64,000 bases of DNA. It comes from Bacillus mycoides. Lineage in GTDB: Bacteria > Bacillota > Bacilli > Bacillales > Bacillaceae_G. Location of the stretch: contig NZ_LXLV01000067.1 in assembly GCF_001757995.1 (NCBI RefSeq), positions 1 through 64,000 on the forward strand, written 5' to 3'. The notes under the pieces are model-generated. The model did no database searches. It worked only from the letters and a program-made list of their open reading frames with translations, and had not been told where the DNA came from. Both the position numbers and the translations under genes were made by a program. Below, piece after piece: positions 18,712 to 28,254 of this stretch. How positions within the stretch are numbered: position 1 is the stretch's first letter; each line of letters begins with the position of its first letter.

Positions 18712-18859
18712 GAAGTCCCCTTCTTTCAAACCTTAGTAGAATACCTCTTTTATTGTAACGAAATTTTCGAAATGTTTCTAGTTTCTTCTTTTTTAGTTGC
18801 ATTTGCATTATAATTATTATTGGTACACTATTTTTATTTTACAGAATTGAGGTGAATAT

Positions 18860-19171
18860 ATGAGCTGGAAAGGTTTAGTAGCAGGTCTTGGCGTTGGGTT
18901 TGCAGCTGGTTATTTCGTTGCAAACAAAGTACAAGAACAATCCCATATTTCTTCAGAAAAAGCATTGAAAATGGTGAAACAAGCATTAAGTCATAAAGGT
19001 GAAATTACTGGCTCTTGGGTACATATGGTTCCAGAGACATTTGAAAAATATGATGTCGCGTACGAAGTTTATCGCGGCGGTCTTACAACGATGTTAGATG
19101 AAATACAAGAACGGTTTGAATTTTTAGTTGATGCTAAAACAGGCACTGTTTTAGAAGTTATAGCAGCATAA
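18860..19171 (+). CDS. ytzB: YtzB, PepSY-like small membrane-anchored protein
   Basis: 103 residues. An N-terminal hydrophobic segment (GLVAGLGVGFAAGYFVANKV) is followed by a PepSY-type domain (SEKALKMVKQALSHKGEITGSWV...FEFLVDAKTGTVLEVI). PepSY domains often inhibit peptidases; the role here is unknown. It lies beside the M42 peptidase gene as in B. subtilis. SD GAGGTG precedes the ATG. Confidence 0.85.
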   Translation: MSWKGLVAGLGVGFAAGYFVANKVQEQSHISSEKALKMVKQALSHKGEITGSWVHMVPETFEKYDVAYEVYRGGLTTMLDEIQERFEFLVDAKTGTVLEVIAA

Positions 19172-19198
19172 AAAAAGCTAGTAATTACTAGCTTTTTT
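19171..19198. terminator. Bidirectional terminator, ytzB / ytnP
   Basis: AAAAAAGCTAGTA / TACTAGCTTTTTT stem, symmetrical on both strands. Confidence 0.85.
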
Positions 19199-20051
19199 AA
19201 GCTTCTACAATCGTTTTTCTCTCTATCTTTTCCACTATATGCCCTTCCTCATTCCACTTTACTGCACGGTAATATGCATCATGATAAAAAGTAAACCACG
19301 CCTCTTTTTCAGCACCATACTTCATCCACTTTTGCTTATTTTCAATTGATGTCATCGGATAATCATCATACGCCATTACCCATAATACATTTTGATGCGC
19401 ATGCGTTGGCAAGAGATCTGCTAAATGAAGCATCGCTTCACCTTGACTTTCCAAAGCGATAACTGCATGTCCATCACTATGGCCACCCGTATGTGCCATT
19501 TTTATTTCATCCGTAATTTCTATTTCTTTTTGGAACGTAACAACTTTATCTACAATCGGCTCCCAATTTTCCTTCCAATATGTATTACGTGATCTAATAT
19601 TTGGGTTCCTCATTTCATTCCACTCTGGTTCACTTACGTAAACTTTCGCATTCGGAAACGCCGGTACAAAGTGATCATCTTTCCATTTTGTTAAACCCGA
19701 TGCATGATCAAAATGAAGGTGCGTCATTAAAACATAATGAATATCTTCCGGCTTTAATCCTAGTTTTTCTAATGATTCATAAACGGACGATTCTTCTGTT
19801 ACACCTTGATTCCGCTTCATTTTCTCATTCAATTTACCGTTCCCTATCCCTGAATCAATCAGCATGTTTCCTTCTTTCGTTTGTAAAAGTAACGGATCTG
19901 TTCGTAAATAAATATGATTTGTATCATTGTGTTTATATTTGCGTGACCAAAGTACTTTTGGCACAACTCCAAACATTGCGCCTCCATCTAAATGTGTATT
20001 CCCACCTTTTAGCCACGTCACTTTTATATTTCCAATTTGTAACTGTTCCAT
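19197..20051 (-). CDS. ytnP: YtnP, metallo-beta-lactamase-fold lactonase-like hydrolase
   Basis: 284 residues. The zinc motif [10 protein letters not shown] (HxHxDH) and downstream GHSDGH mark a metallo-beta-lactamase fold close to B. subtilis YtnP, described as a quorum-quenching lactonase. The ATG at 20051 (MEQLQIGN) has SD GGGGGATGG and matches the B. subtilis start; the open frame up to 20084 is not needed. Neighbour order ytzB-ytnP-trmB is as in B. subtilis. Confidence 0.88.
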   Translation of the reverse strand: MEQLQIGNIKVTWLKGGNTHLDGGAMFGVVPKVLWSRKYKHNDTNHIYLRTDPLLLQTKEGNMLIDSGIGNGKLNEKMKRNQGVTEESSVYESLEKLGLKPEDIHYVLMTHLHFDHASGLTKWKDDHFVPAFPNAKVYVSEPEWNEMRNPNIRSRNTYWKENWEPIVDKVVTFQKEIEITDEIKMAHTGGHSDGHAVIALESQGEAMLHLADLLPTHAHQNVLWVMAYDDYPMTSIENKQKWMKYGAEKEAWFTFYHDAYYRAVKWNEEGHIVEKIERKTIVEA

Positions 20052-20113
20052 ATCCCATCCCCCTTTTCTATTTAATTTTAACATAATATTCCGATTATTT
20101 TTCGTATAAAAAA

Positions 20114-20799
<686 letters not shown>

Positions 20800-21007
20800 C
20801 TATTTTAAAGGAAAAATTCCTTCTTTCTGTTTTAATCAATCTATCAAACAAAAAACCAAGTACGTACGAGCACTCGGTCCGTTTCTTTCAAGTATAAGAT
20901 GTACCATTTTGATAAAAACTACATAAAGCATTAAACATTCCATGACGAAACAGCTTTTTCTCTTACATTTCTAGTGAGAGAAAAACACTCGAAAGGATGA
21001 TCCGTTC

Positions 21008-21286
21008 ATGCCAATTAATCAACAGCATCAATTAGAAGTGTTAAAAGATATTTTAGTCAACCATCAAAGTGATTGCTGCGGGACAGTTTCTGAATGCGAG
21101 CAATTAGAGCGCCTCATTCAATCGTTACTCGCAAACGATAGTATAAGTAGTGACGCTAAAGCAATGCTAAACGATGTATATTCTTATAGTCAATCGGGTA
21201 AATCTTCCTCTAATTTGGACAACCATATTTCCAATAATCAAGAACAACTTACTCAGTGGATTGCTGGAATGGACAATTTTTCTTAA
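21008..21286 (+). CDS. ytzH: YtzH-like protein
   Basis: 92 residues, hydrophilic and mostly helical, with the segments HQLEVLKDILVNHQSDCCGTVSECEQLERLI and NNQEQLTQWIAGM. Resembles YtzH by sequence and by position between trmB and ytmP. Function unknown. A GAAAGGATGATCCG SD precedes the ATG. Confidence 0.8.
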   Translation: MPINQQHQLEVLKDILVNHQSDCCGTVSECEQLERLIQSLLANDSISSDAKAMLNDVYSYSQSGKSSSNLDNHISNNQEQLTQWIAGMDNFS

Positions 21287-21289
21287 GTA

Positions 21290-22087
21290 TTATTCTGAAG
21301 CAAGTAGTTGCTGTAAATATTGATGCCAATATTTAGCTTCTGCTTGCTGCTTTTTTGTTGTGTGCCATTGAATAGATAAAATCGTTTGTGCTATCACATA
21401 CCATCTCATACGCCTAAGTAATGATTCATCTAGTTCAACATCATAATATCCGAGCCACTCACTCCATTCATGACGCGGAACATACCAATATAATAACATA
21501 CCAAGGTCTAAAGCTGGGTCAGCAATAACAGCTCCATCCCAATCAATTAAAAACAATTCATCTTCATCCGACAATATCCAATTGTTATGGTTTACATCAC
21601 AATGGCATACAACGAATTCATCGTACTCAATATCTTTTAATGACTCTGTTAAATATTGAAGACCTTGCTGAATTGTTTCATCAACTCTTATATCTCCTCT
21701 TAAAACGAGCTGTAATTGTTGTAATAACTCTTGCGCATGAAGCGGCTGCTTTCCTAGCCTTTGAATCATCTGCACAAGCGCTTTAGAGGAGTGTATTTTC
21801 TTCAAAAGTTTCGCAACACGTTCTAGTTTCATATCCTCTTGCTCTAACTTCTGTCCCGGAAGCCATTTTTGAGCAGAAATTACATCACCGTTCGTTACCC
21901 TTCTTGTCCAAAGTAATTTTGGAACAATTCCTTCTGCTGACAATACCGCTAAAAAGGGCGATGTATTCCGCTTTAAAAATAACTTTTGTTGTCCGTTTTG
22001 CGCAATATATGCATCGCCCGTTACTCCACCAGCCGGTATAAGACTCCACTCTTTTCCTAATAATTGTTCCAACCATTCCATATTCAT
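21290..22087 (-). CDS. ytmP: YtmP, aminoglycoside phosphotransferase-fold kinase
   Basis: 265 residues of the APH/choline kinase-like family. The catalytic loop is VVCHCDVNHNNWILSDEDELFLIDWDGA: HCDxNxxN, then the metal-binding IDWDGA. Probably phosphorylates a small metabolite; the substrate is unknown. The start could be ATG 22087 or ATG 22081; neither has a strong SD. Confidence 0.85.
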   Translation of the reverse strand: MNMEWLEQLLGKEWSLIPAGGVTGDAYIAQNGQQKLFLKRNTSPFLAVLSAEGIVPKLLWTRRVTNGDVISAQKWLPGQKLEQEDMKLERVAKLLKKIHSSKALVQMIQRLGKQPLHAQELLQQLQLVLRGDIRVDETIQQGLQYLTESLKDIEYDEFVVCHCDVNHNNWILSDEDELFLIDWDGAVIADPALDLGMLLYWYVPRHEWSEWLGYYDVELDESLLRRMRWYVIAQTILSIQWHTTKKQQAEAKYWHQYLQQLLASE

Positions 22088-22151
22088 TACCCGTTAACAA
22101 ATCCTTATCTTTTATAGTTATGAAAAGAAAAACCGCAACATTTCTACACAT

Positions 22152-22332
22152 GTTGTGGATTCATATATTTTACTGTATTTGAATGAAAAAACTTGGCATA
22201 AGCCGAAAACAGGATAAATCGCCTGTTCTTCTAGTTTATTTTACAAAATCACTCATAGAATGACAACTTATCAAAATCGTCACCTTTGTCAATTCTACAT
22301 TTATTACATTCTCATCGTCAAGTAGCGATTTG
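22152..22332. other. Intergenic region downstream of amyX
   Basis: About 180 bases. A short hairpin AACAGG...CCTGTT near 22208-22230 may end the amyX transcript. The rest is AT rich and unremarkable. Confidence 0.35.
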
Positions 22333-24474
22333 TCACATTATCGTCAATATATACGTGCTAGTTGGAGCCAGTTGAAGTTCCTTTCCTCTAAATGAAGAAA
22401 TTGGCTGTGTTTTTGCTTGCTTTTCGTTTACTAATACATACCACGTTTCTTCTTTTGGGAGCTGAACTATTTCATTTTGCAAACCACTATTGAATAGCAC
22501 TACAATCTCTTTCCATGGTCCGAAAGATTCTACATTTCGCAAATGGTATACAAGTGTTTCTTTTGATATTTTCAAAAAAGTCATATGCTTCTTTATAAGG
22601 TCAGCGCTTTTTAATCGGAATGCCCCATGCTCCTTCCGAACCGCAATTAAACCTTTTATATAGTTAACCGTCTCCATCTCTTTTTCTTTTTGATCCCAAT
22701 CTAATCGATTGATTTCATCATTTGCATTATAACTATTTTCATTTCCTTGCTTCGTACGATAAAACTCTTGCCCCGCATGTAAAAAAGGAATCCCTTGTGA
22801 AAGAATAACCATTGCAGTCGCTAAACGATGACGCCTTTTCAAAATTTCTTCTGATTCTGGATTACTTTGCACTAGTTTATCCCACATCGTCATATTGTCA
22901 TGACATTCTACATAGTTGATGCTTTGTACTGGCTCTAGGAACAATCCTGTCTCTTTTATACTTAAAAGACTACCAGCTACTATATACTGCAAATGATTAC
23001 AGTCTACATGCCCACCAAATGCAAAGCCACGTTTATTTATATTAAAAGTACTTCCTTTTATTCCATCACGAAATTGATCATTAAACTGTGCGATACATGG
23101 CATTTTATTCGCATTATTTAACGTCGCTTTCTCTTCAAGAGGAAGCGGTGTTTGTAAATCCCATCCTTCACCTAATAACAGCGCATCCTGCTTTATTTTT
23201 CGTACTTCTTTTTCTAACGCATTCATCGTTTCAACATCTAAAATTCCCATTAAATCAAATCGGAATCCATCAACATTGTATTCAGTAAGCCAATATAAAA
23301 CAGATTCTATAATAAATTTCCTCATCATTTTCCGTTCAGATGCTATATCATTTCCAACTCCCGTCCCATTAGAAGGCATACCATCTTCCCCATGACGAAA
23401 ATAATATCCCGGGACAAGCTTCTCAAATGATGATAATTCTCTTTCATAAACATGATTATATACAACATCTATAATCACTCGAATGCCGTGATCATGAAAT
23501 GTTTCAATTAGTTGTTTACACTCTACTATCCTGTTATACGGATCAGAAAGGTTTGTAACATAAAATCCCGTCGGTATATTGTAATATAACGGATTATAGC
23601 CCCAATTATATGCGGAAGCAGGATTCACTTCATCTATACCACCAAAACAATGTAAAGGTAATAGTTCAACATGTGTAACGCCTAAATCTTTTATATGAGA
23701 CAATCCTGTTAATGTCCCATTTCGCCCCATTGTCTCTTCTTCCATCAATCCTTTATATGTTCCCTTTTTATTCACTCCACTGTTTGGATGAATAGTAGCG
23801 TCACGAATATGCAGTTCATACAATATCGCATCTGTCATTGACTGTAATGGTGATAGTTCTACTCGTTTTGTCACATTCGTTTTTTCCAAATCGATAACAA
23901 CGCCGTGTTTTCCATTTATAGTCGCAGACTTTGCATAAGGGTCAACCGCTTCGTTCCATATTAAATTAATACAAACAAGGAATGTATATCGTGCTCCATC
24001 ATGATCACCTTGTAATGTATGAGTCCACACTCCGTTTCCTTCTCTGTTCATTTCATAATCAATATATTCTTTATCACTTTTATAAATCCGTACTTTCGCA
24101 AGCCTTGCAGTCGGAGCCCATACTTTAAATATTGTTTCTTCTTTTTTATACACAGCACCTAAGTCGGTACCTTCGTAATAATATTTTTCATCGAAAATTA
24201 CTGTTCGAATCACAGCGCCTATTTGTAAATCTGTTTCTTCATTCCGTTCATCACGTACTGTATAATACTTCCCCACATCTAGCGGCTCTTCTATAAAACA
24301 TTCATACTTCGTTGCATCTGGAAGAGCAATAGTATGAACAATCGGTAACTCTTTCACATTGCTTCCTTCTTGTAAACGAAATGTCCGGCTTGTTCCATAC
24401 GCATGCGGGAGCAAAATTGTAATTTTATTCATTTCATCTAAATAGGCATCAAATGGACGTTTTACTTTCAACAT
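22333..24474 (-). CDS. amyX: Type I pullulanase AmyX
   Basis: 713 residues. It hydrolyses alpha-1,6 branch points in pullulan, glycogen or starch. An N-terminal domain is followed by the carbohydrate-binding beta-sandwich (KEETIFKVWAPTARLAKVRIY), then the GH13 barrel: YNWGYNPLYYN (type I pullulanase signature), VIIDVVYNH, DGFRFDLMGI (catalytic Asp), LLGEGWDL (Glu) and NYVECHDNMT. No signal peptide, so probably intracellular and acting on glycogen-type glucan. Gene order ytmP-amyX agrees with B. subtilis. Confidence 0.95.
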   Translation of the reverse strand: MLKVKRPFDAYLDEMNKITILLPHAYGTSRTFRLQEGSNVKELPIVHTIALPDATKYECFIEEPLDVGKYYTVRDERNEETDLQIGAVIRTVIFDEKYYYEGTDLGAVYKKEETIFKVWAPTARLAKVRIYKSDKEYIDYEMNREGNGVWTHTLQGDHDGARYTFLVCINLIWNEAVDPYAKSATINGKHGVVIDLEKTNVTKRVELSPLQSMTDAILYELHIRDATIHPNSGVNKKGTYKGLMEEETMGRNGTLTGLSHIKDLGVTHVELLPLHCFGGIDEVNPASAYNWGYNPLYYNIPTGFYVTNLSDPYNRIVECKQLIETFHDHGIRVIIDVVYNHVYERELSSFEKLVPGYYFRHGEDGMPSNGTGVGNDIASERKMMRKFIIESVLYWLTEYNVDGFRFDLMGILDVETMNALEKEVRKIKQDALLLGEGWDLQTPLPLEEKATLNNANKMPCIAQFNDQFRDGIKGSTFNINKRGFAFGGHVDCNHLQYIVAGSLLSIKETGLFLEPVQSINYVECHDNMTMWDKLVQSNPESEEILKRRHRLATAMVILSQGIPFLHAGQEFYRTKQGNENSYNANDEINRLDWDQKEKEMETVNYIKGLIAVRKEHGAFRLKSADLIKKHMTFLKISKETLVYHLRNVESFGPWKEIVVLFNSGLQNEIVQLPKEETWYVLVNEKQAKTQPISSFRGKELQLAPTSTYILTIM

Positions 24475-24617
24475 AAAAAATCACCATCATTCTCAAAATT
24501 AAAATGAAACGAGCTGCAAATGACAAGGCTTTTCTTATCAGCGAAGCTCTATACAGTAACACATTATTCCCTATAGTATATTCACCTGTATAAAAAACGT
24601 TTTCATACATTCTATTT

Positions 24618-25157
24618 TTAAAATTTTATTTCGGCAACTGGTCTATACTTTGGCGTTTCCTTAACGTGGGATTCATACAAAGTAATCGTATCTGCTTGAA
24701 ATGATGTTACAGGTAAATCTTTTACATTTGTCAGATCAAATACTTTGTCTCCTGCCCATTTACGCGCAACAGTAATATGTGGATGATAAGGACGTGTCTC
24801 TAGAGAGAATCCATTTTCTTCACAAATTATATGCACTTGTTTTTGCAACTGAACCAAATCAGGATTTTCACTTACCTTCGCCCAAAAAATACGCGGCTTG
24901 TCTTCTAGGCCAAACGTTGAAAATCCTTGTAACGTAAACGATAGTTCTTTTGTTTCTGTAAGTGTTTGTAATCCATTCTTTATTCCTTCTAATTGTTCCT
25001 CTGTCGCGCTTCCTAAAAATGAAAGTGTAATATGATAGTCTTCTTCATGTACCCACGAGCGAAATGGTAATTCATCCTTCATTTCCTCTTTATAATTAGA
25101 AAGACTTTCTTTTATATGACGTGGTAAAGTTACTGCGACAAAATAATGCGGCACCAT
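24618..25157 (-). CDS. thpR: RNA 2',3'-cyclic phosphodiesterase ThpR
   Basis: 179 residues of the 2H phosphoesterase superfamily (2'-5' RNA ligase type, B. subtilis YtlP). The two catalytic motifs are HITLSFLG (about residue 43) and HPHITVARK (about 129). Acts on 2',3'-cyclic phosphate RNA ends. The C-terminus ends YRPVAEIKF. Confidence 0.9.
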   Translation of the reverse strand: MVPHYFVAVTLPRHIKESLSNYKEEMKDELPFRSWVHEEDYHITLSFLGSATEEQLEGIKNGLQTLTETKELSFTLQGFSTFGLEDKPRIFWAKVSENPDLVQLQKQVHIICEENGFSLETRPYHPHITVARKWAGDKVFDLTNVKDLPVTSFQADTITLYESHVKETPKYRPVAEIKF

Positions 25158-25282
25158 CTACATCGTCTCCTTTATGTTATTGTTGCTTTTCTTTCTTATC
25201 TCATTCAGCTAAAAAGAAGCGAACCATCCAAAAAGTCTAACCTTTGAATAGATTTATTTTCTTCTTAGTTAAGATCGCAATA

Positions 25283-25348
25283 GTAAATGAAATTATATTA
25301 ACGTTTCGACAAGAAATATCGACTTAATAACAAAATACGACAATAAAA
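25283..25348. repeat. Dispersed intergenic repeat, copy A
   Basis: Starts GTAAATGAAATTATATT and ends ACGACAATAAAA. Similar to 63287-63346 and partly to 31491-31535. It lies just beyond the pepV terminator. Confidence 0.6.
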
Positions 25349-25365
25349 GCAACCTATTCCTAACA

Positions 25366-25399
25366 GAAAACCGTCCCAAAAAACCTTTTGGGACGGCCT
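25366..25399 (-). terminator. Terminator after pepV
   Basis: CCGTCCCAAA / TTTTGGGACGG stem, followed on the minus strand by a T-containing tail. Confidence 0.85.
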
Positions 25400-25403
25400 C
25401 TCA

Positions 25404-26810
25404 TTATTTCGCTAATTCATGAATTGCTTGCGCATAAATCGCTGTTGCTTTTAATAAATCTTCAATTTCAATGTACTCGTCTTTTTGATGCGCAAGTTCT
25501 TCTTTTCCTGGGAATAACGGGCCAAACGCAACGCCAGCTTTCAATGAACGAGCATAAGTACCACCGCCAATTGCTAACAATTCAGCTTTTTCACCAGTTT
25601 GTTCTTCATATACACGTTGCAAAGTACGAATTAACGTATGATCTTTGTCAACGTGATGCGGGCGAGAGTTAGAATAATCCGCTACTTCAAACCCATGAGT
25701 ACCAACATATTCTTTTAACTTTGCAATCATTTCTTCAAAATTAGTTGTAACTGGATAGCGTACATTTAATCCTAAATTACCACCGTTTTCTTGCGAATAA
25801 GACAGGCGACCAACATTCACTGTTAACGGGCCACTAATATCGTCTTTATAAGAAATACCAGCTTTCTCTCCAATAATATCTCCTGTAAATGTTTCTGTTA
25901 TAAACGATGCAAATGAAGCCCCTTTTCCATCAAGAGAAACTTTCGTTAAGCAGTTTGCCAATAATAAACCTGCATTTTCTCCCTTTTCCGGAGTAGATCC
26001 GTGAGCTGAAATCCCTTTGATTTGCAACGTCACCGTATTTCCTTCTACAATTGCTTTACCTATTTTGTTAGCAGTTTGTAAATACTCTTCATATGCTACT
26101 GTAAGTGCATTTACATTTTCTCCTGTAATAACGGCTTCTGCAAAATCAGGAACCATATTTAAACGACGACCTGACTCAAATGAAATAAGCTTAAATGTGC
26201 CTTCTTTCTCTACGCTACCATTTTGCACAACTTGTATGTCAGAAATTCCTTTTTCCGCATTAATAATTGGAAAATCTGCATCCGGCGCAAAACCGATTGT
26301 TGGCATTTCTTCATTTTTAAAATAATGATCTACACACTTCCAATTACTTTCCTCATCTGTTCCTAAAATCATACGAACACGTTTGGAAAGAGGTAAGCCT
26401 AATTCTTTAACGATTTTCATCGCATAATAAGCTGCCATTGTCGGCCCTTTATCATCAATTGCACCACGTGCAAAAATCTTCCCATCACGAATATCCGCAC
26501 TATACGCAGGAGTTGTCCAGCCGTCTCCTTCTGGTACAACATCAACGTGACAAAGAATACCTACTAACTCTTCTCCTTGTCCCATTTCAAGATGACCTGC
26601 ATATCCTTCTAAATTTTTAGAAGTGAAACCTTCTGCTTCTCCTTTATGTAACATGAAAGATAAAGCTTCTTCTACACCTTCACCAAATGGTGCGCCCTCT
26701 TTCGCAGATTCTTCTTCCCATACACTTTTAATTTGTAAAAATTGTTGTGTATCACGAATTAAATCATCTTTTCGTTTTGTAACTTCTTCTGTCCAATTAA
26801 TCGTTGACAT
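25404..26810 (-). CDS. pepV: Dipeptidase PepV (M20 family)
   Basis: 468 residues. A zinc-dependent cytosolic dipeptidase of family M20. Metal ligand motifs: GILCHVDVVPEGDGW, GAIDDKGPTMAAYYA, GTDEESNWKC and FAPDADFP. SAHGSTPE marks the lid/dimerisation domain. The open frame starts with GTG at 26828, but ATG 26810 (MSTINWTEEV) has SD AAGGATGGA and fits family starts. Confidence 0.92.
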   Translation of the reverse strand: MSTINWTEEVTKRKDDLIRDTQQFLQIKSVWEEESAKEGAPFGEGVEEALSFMLHKGEAEGFTSKNLEGYAGHLEMGQGEELVGILCHVDVVPEGDGWTTPAYSADIRDGKIFARGAIDDKGPTMAAYYAMKIVKELGLPLSKRVRMILGTDEESNWKCVDHYFKNEEMPTIGFAPDADFPIINAEKGISDIQVVQNGSVEKEGTFKLISFESGRRLNMVPDFAEAVITGENVNALTVAYEEYLQTANKIGKAIVEGNTVTLQIKGISAHGSTPEKGENAGLLLANCLTKVSLDGKGASFASFITETFTGDIIGEKAGISYKDDISGPLTVNVGRLSYSQENGGNLGLNVRYPVTTNFEEMIAKLKEYVGTHGFEVADYSNSRPHHVDKDHTLIRTLQRVYEEQTGEKAELLAIGGGTYARSLKAGVAFGPLFPGKEELAHQKDEYIEIEDLLKATAIYAQAIHELAK

Positions 26811-26828
26811 CACGCATCCATCCTTCAC

Positions 26829-27167
26829 TATATTGTCTCTTTCATCATAGCAAACGAAAATCTCTTATGCCATACATGAAAACTTAATGACGAATAATTG
26901 TAATATTTCAGATATTTCTTATTAGTTTTTCTTTTATTTTCTCAAAAAAATTTGCAGGAATTTGGCGTTTTACGTAGAAATTTATGAGTTAGTTGACTGA
27001 CCATATATACAATGTCAACTACCAATATTTTTCTATATGAATATTTGTTAAACTTTTGTAAAATTTAAGTAGATTAAAGCATGAATTTTATCATGTAGAG
27101 TACAATGGTAGTAACGACCTTCTTTCCTGAATGGGGTCAAAAAAACTAGTAGAGGAGTGGTTTTCTC
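26829..27167. other. Upstream region of ytzE
   Basis: About 340 AT-rich bases with no supported ORF. An inverted repeat AGTTGAC (26991-26997) / GTCAACT (27014-27020) with a TATATACAAT spacer could be an operator. The ytzE SD is GAGGAG near 27152. Confidence 0.35.
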
Positions 27168-27389
27168 TTGAAACCTACAACTACTCGTATGCTAACACGC
27201 ATTAAATCAATTTATATGTACATCAATGAAAACGGAACGGTAACGACGAAAGACCTTGTAGATGAGTTCGGGATCACACCGCGAACGATACAACGTGATC
27301 TAAATGTGTTGCAGTTTAATGAACTCGTGTATAGCCCCTGCCGCGGTAAGTGGACAACAACAGGAAAGAAAGTGAGAATGACCTCATAA
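27168..27389 (+). CDS. ytzE: YtzE, DeoR-type helix-turn-helix protein
   Basis: 73 residues, essentially a lone DeoR-type winged helix: YMYINENGTVTTKDLVDEFGITPRTIQRDLNVLQFNELVYSPCRGKWTTT. It lacks the usual effector-binding domain. The start is a TTG after AGAGGAGTGG; the next ATG (27189) has no SD. Its regulon is unknown. Confidence 0.85.
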   Translation: MKPTTTRMLTRIKSIYMYINENGTVTTKDLVDEFGITPRTIQRDLNVLQFNELVYSPCRGKWTTTGKKVRMTS

Positions 27390-27420
27390 CAAAAAAATAA
27401 TTGTATGTAAATAAATACAT

Positions 27421-27454
27421 ACCCCTTTCTAACTCATTAGAAAGGGGTCTTTTC
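27421..27454. terminator. Terminator after ytzE, also facing ytzG
   Basis: ACCCCTTTCT / AGAAAGGGGT stem with loop AACTCATT and a T run. Confidence 0.8.
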
Positions 27455-27472
27455 TATGCTTTGAAATTGGCG

Positions 27473-28201
27473 TTACTTTTCGTTATCTACTTGATACGTC
27501 TTTAACATTTCTACTTCTTCATCTGTTAATTCACGATATTGCCCAAGTTCTAACTCTTCATCTAACACTAAAGGTCCCATCTCTGTTCTCTTTAAATACA
27601 CTACCTTTTTCCCTACCGCTTCAAACATACGCTTCACTTGATGGAATTTTCCTTCTGTAATAACAAGCTCAATTTCGGAAATATCATCACTCTTTAAAAT
27701 TGTAAGTTCGCCTGGCTTCGTTTCATAGCCATCTTCTAAAATAACACCTTTAGAGAATTCTATTACATCCTCTTCCGTTACAACGCCTGAAATGTGTGCA
27801 TAATATTTTTTCGGCACATGCTTTTTCGGAGATAATAGTTGATGCGTTAACTTCCCATCATTTGTGATTAATAAGAAACCTTCTGTATCAATATCGAGCC
27901 TTCCAACAGGGAATGGATCGAAAATCGCATCTTCTAATTCTAATAAATCTATTACTGTTTCGTGGTTATCATCTTCTGTCGCTGAAATAACACCTTGTGG
28001 TTTATGCATCATTAAATAAACAAACTCTTTATATTCCACAACTTCACCGTGAATCATAACCTCTTGCTCTTCTACATTCACATGAAACTTCGCATCTTTC
28101 ACTGGCGTTCCATCAATTTTCACAACGCCGTCTTTCAGTAATTTCTTTACTTCTTTTCTACTTCCGTGTCCCATGTTCGCTAATAATTTATCTAATCTCA
28201 T
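27473..28201 (-). CDS. rsuA: RsuA-family pseudouridine synthase YtzG
   Basis: 242 residues. An N-terminal S4 RNA-binding domain (MRLDKLLANMGHGSRKEVKKLL) is followed by the catalytic domain with PVGRLDIDTEGFLLITNDG (catalytic Asp in GRLDxxTEG). Probably forms the pseudouridine equivalent to E. coli 16S position 516. A GTG at 28210 is in frame, but ATG 28201 has SD AAGGTG at six bases. Confidence 0.9.
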   Translation of the reverse strand: MRLDKLLANMGHGSRKEVKKLLKDGVVKIDGTPVKDAKFHVNVEEQEVMIHGEVVEYKEFVYLMMHKPQGVISATEDDNHETVIDLLELEDAIFDPFPVGRLDIDTEGFLLITNDGKLTHQLLSPKKHVPKKYYAHISGVVTEEDVIEFSKGVILEDGYETKPGELTILKSDDISEIELVITEGKFHQVKRMFEAVGKKVVYLKRTEMGPLVLDEELELGQYRELTDEEVEMLKTYQVDNEK

Positions 28202-28228
28202 GTTCTTCACCTTCTTTATTTATCATAG

Positions 28229-28254
28229 AAAAGGGGACGTATTTACGCCCCTTT
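28229..28254 (-). terminator. Hairpin at the end of ytgP
   Basis: AAAGGGGACG / CGCCCCTTT stem overlapping the ytgP stop. It may limit read-through into ytzG. Confidence 0.6.
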
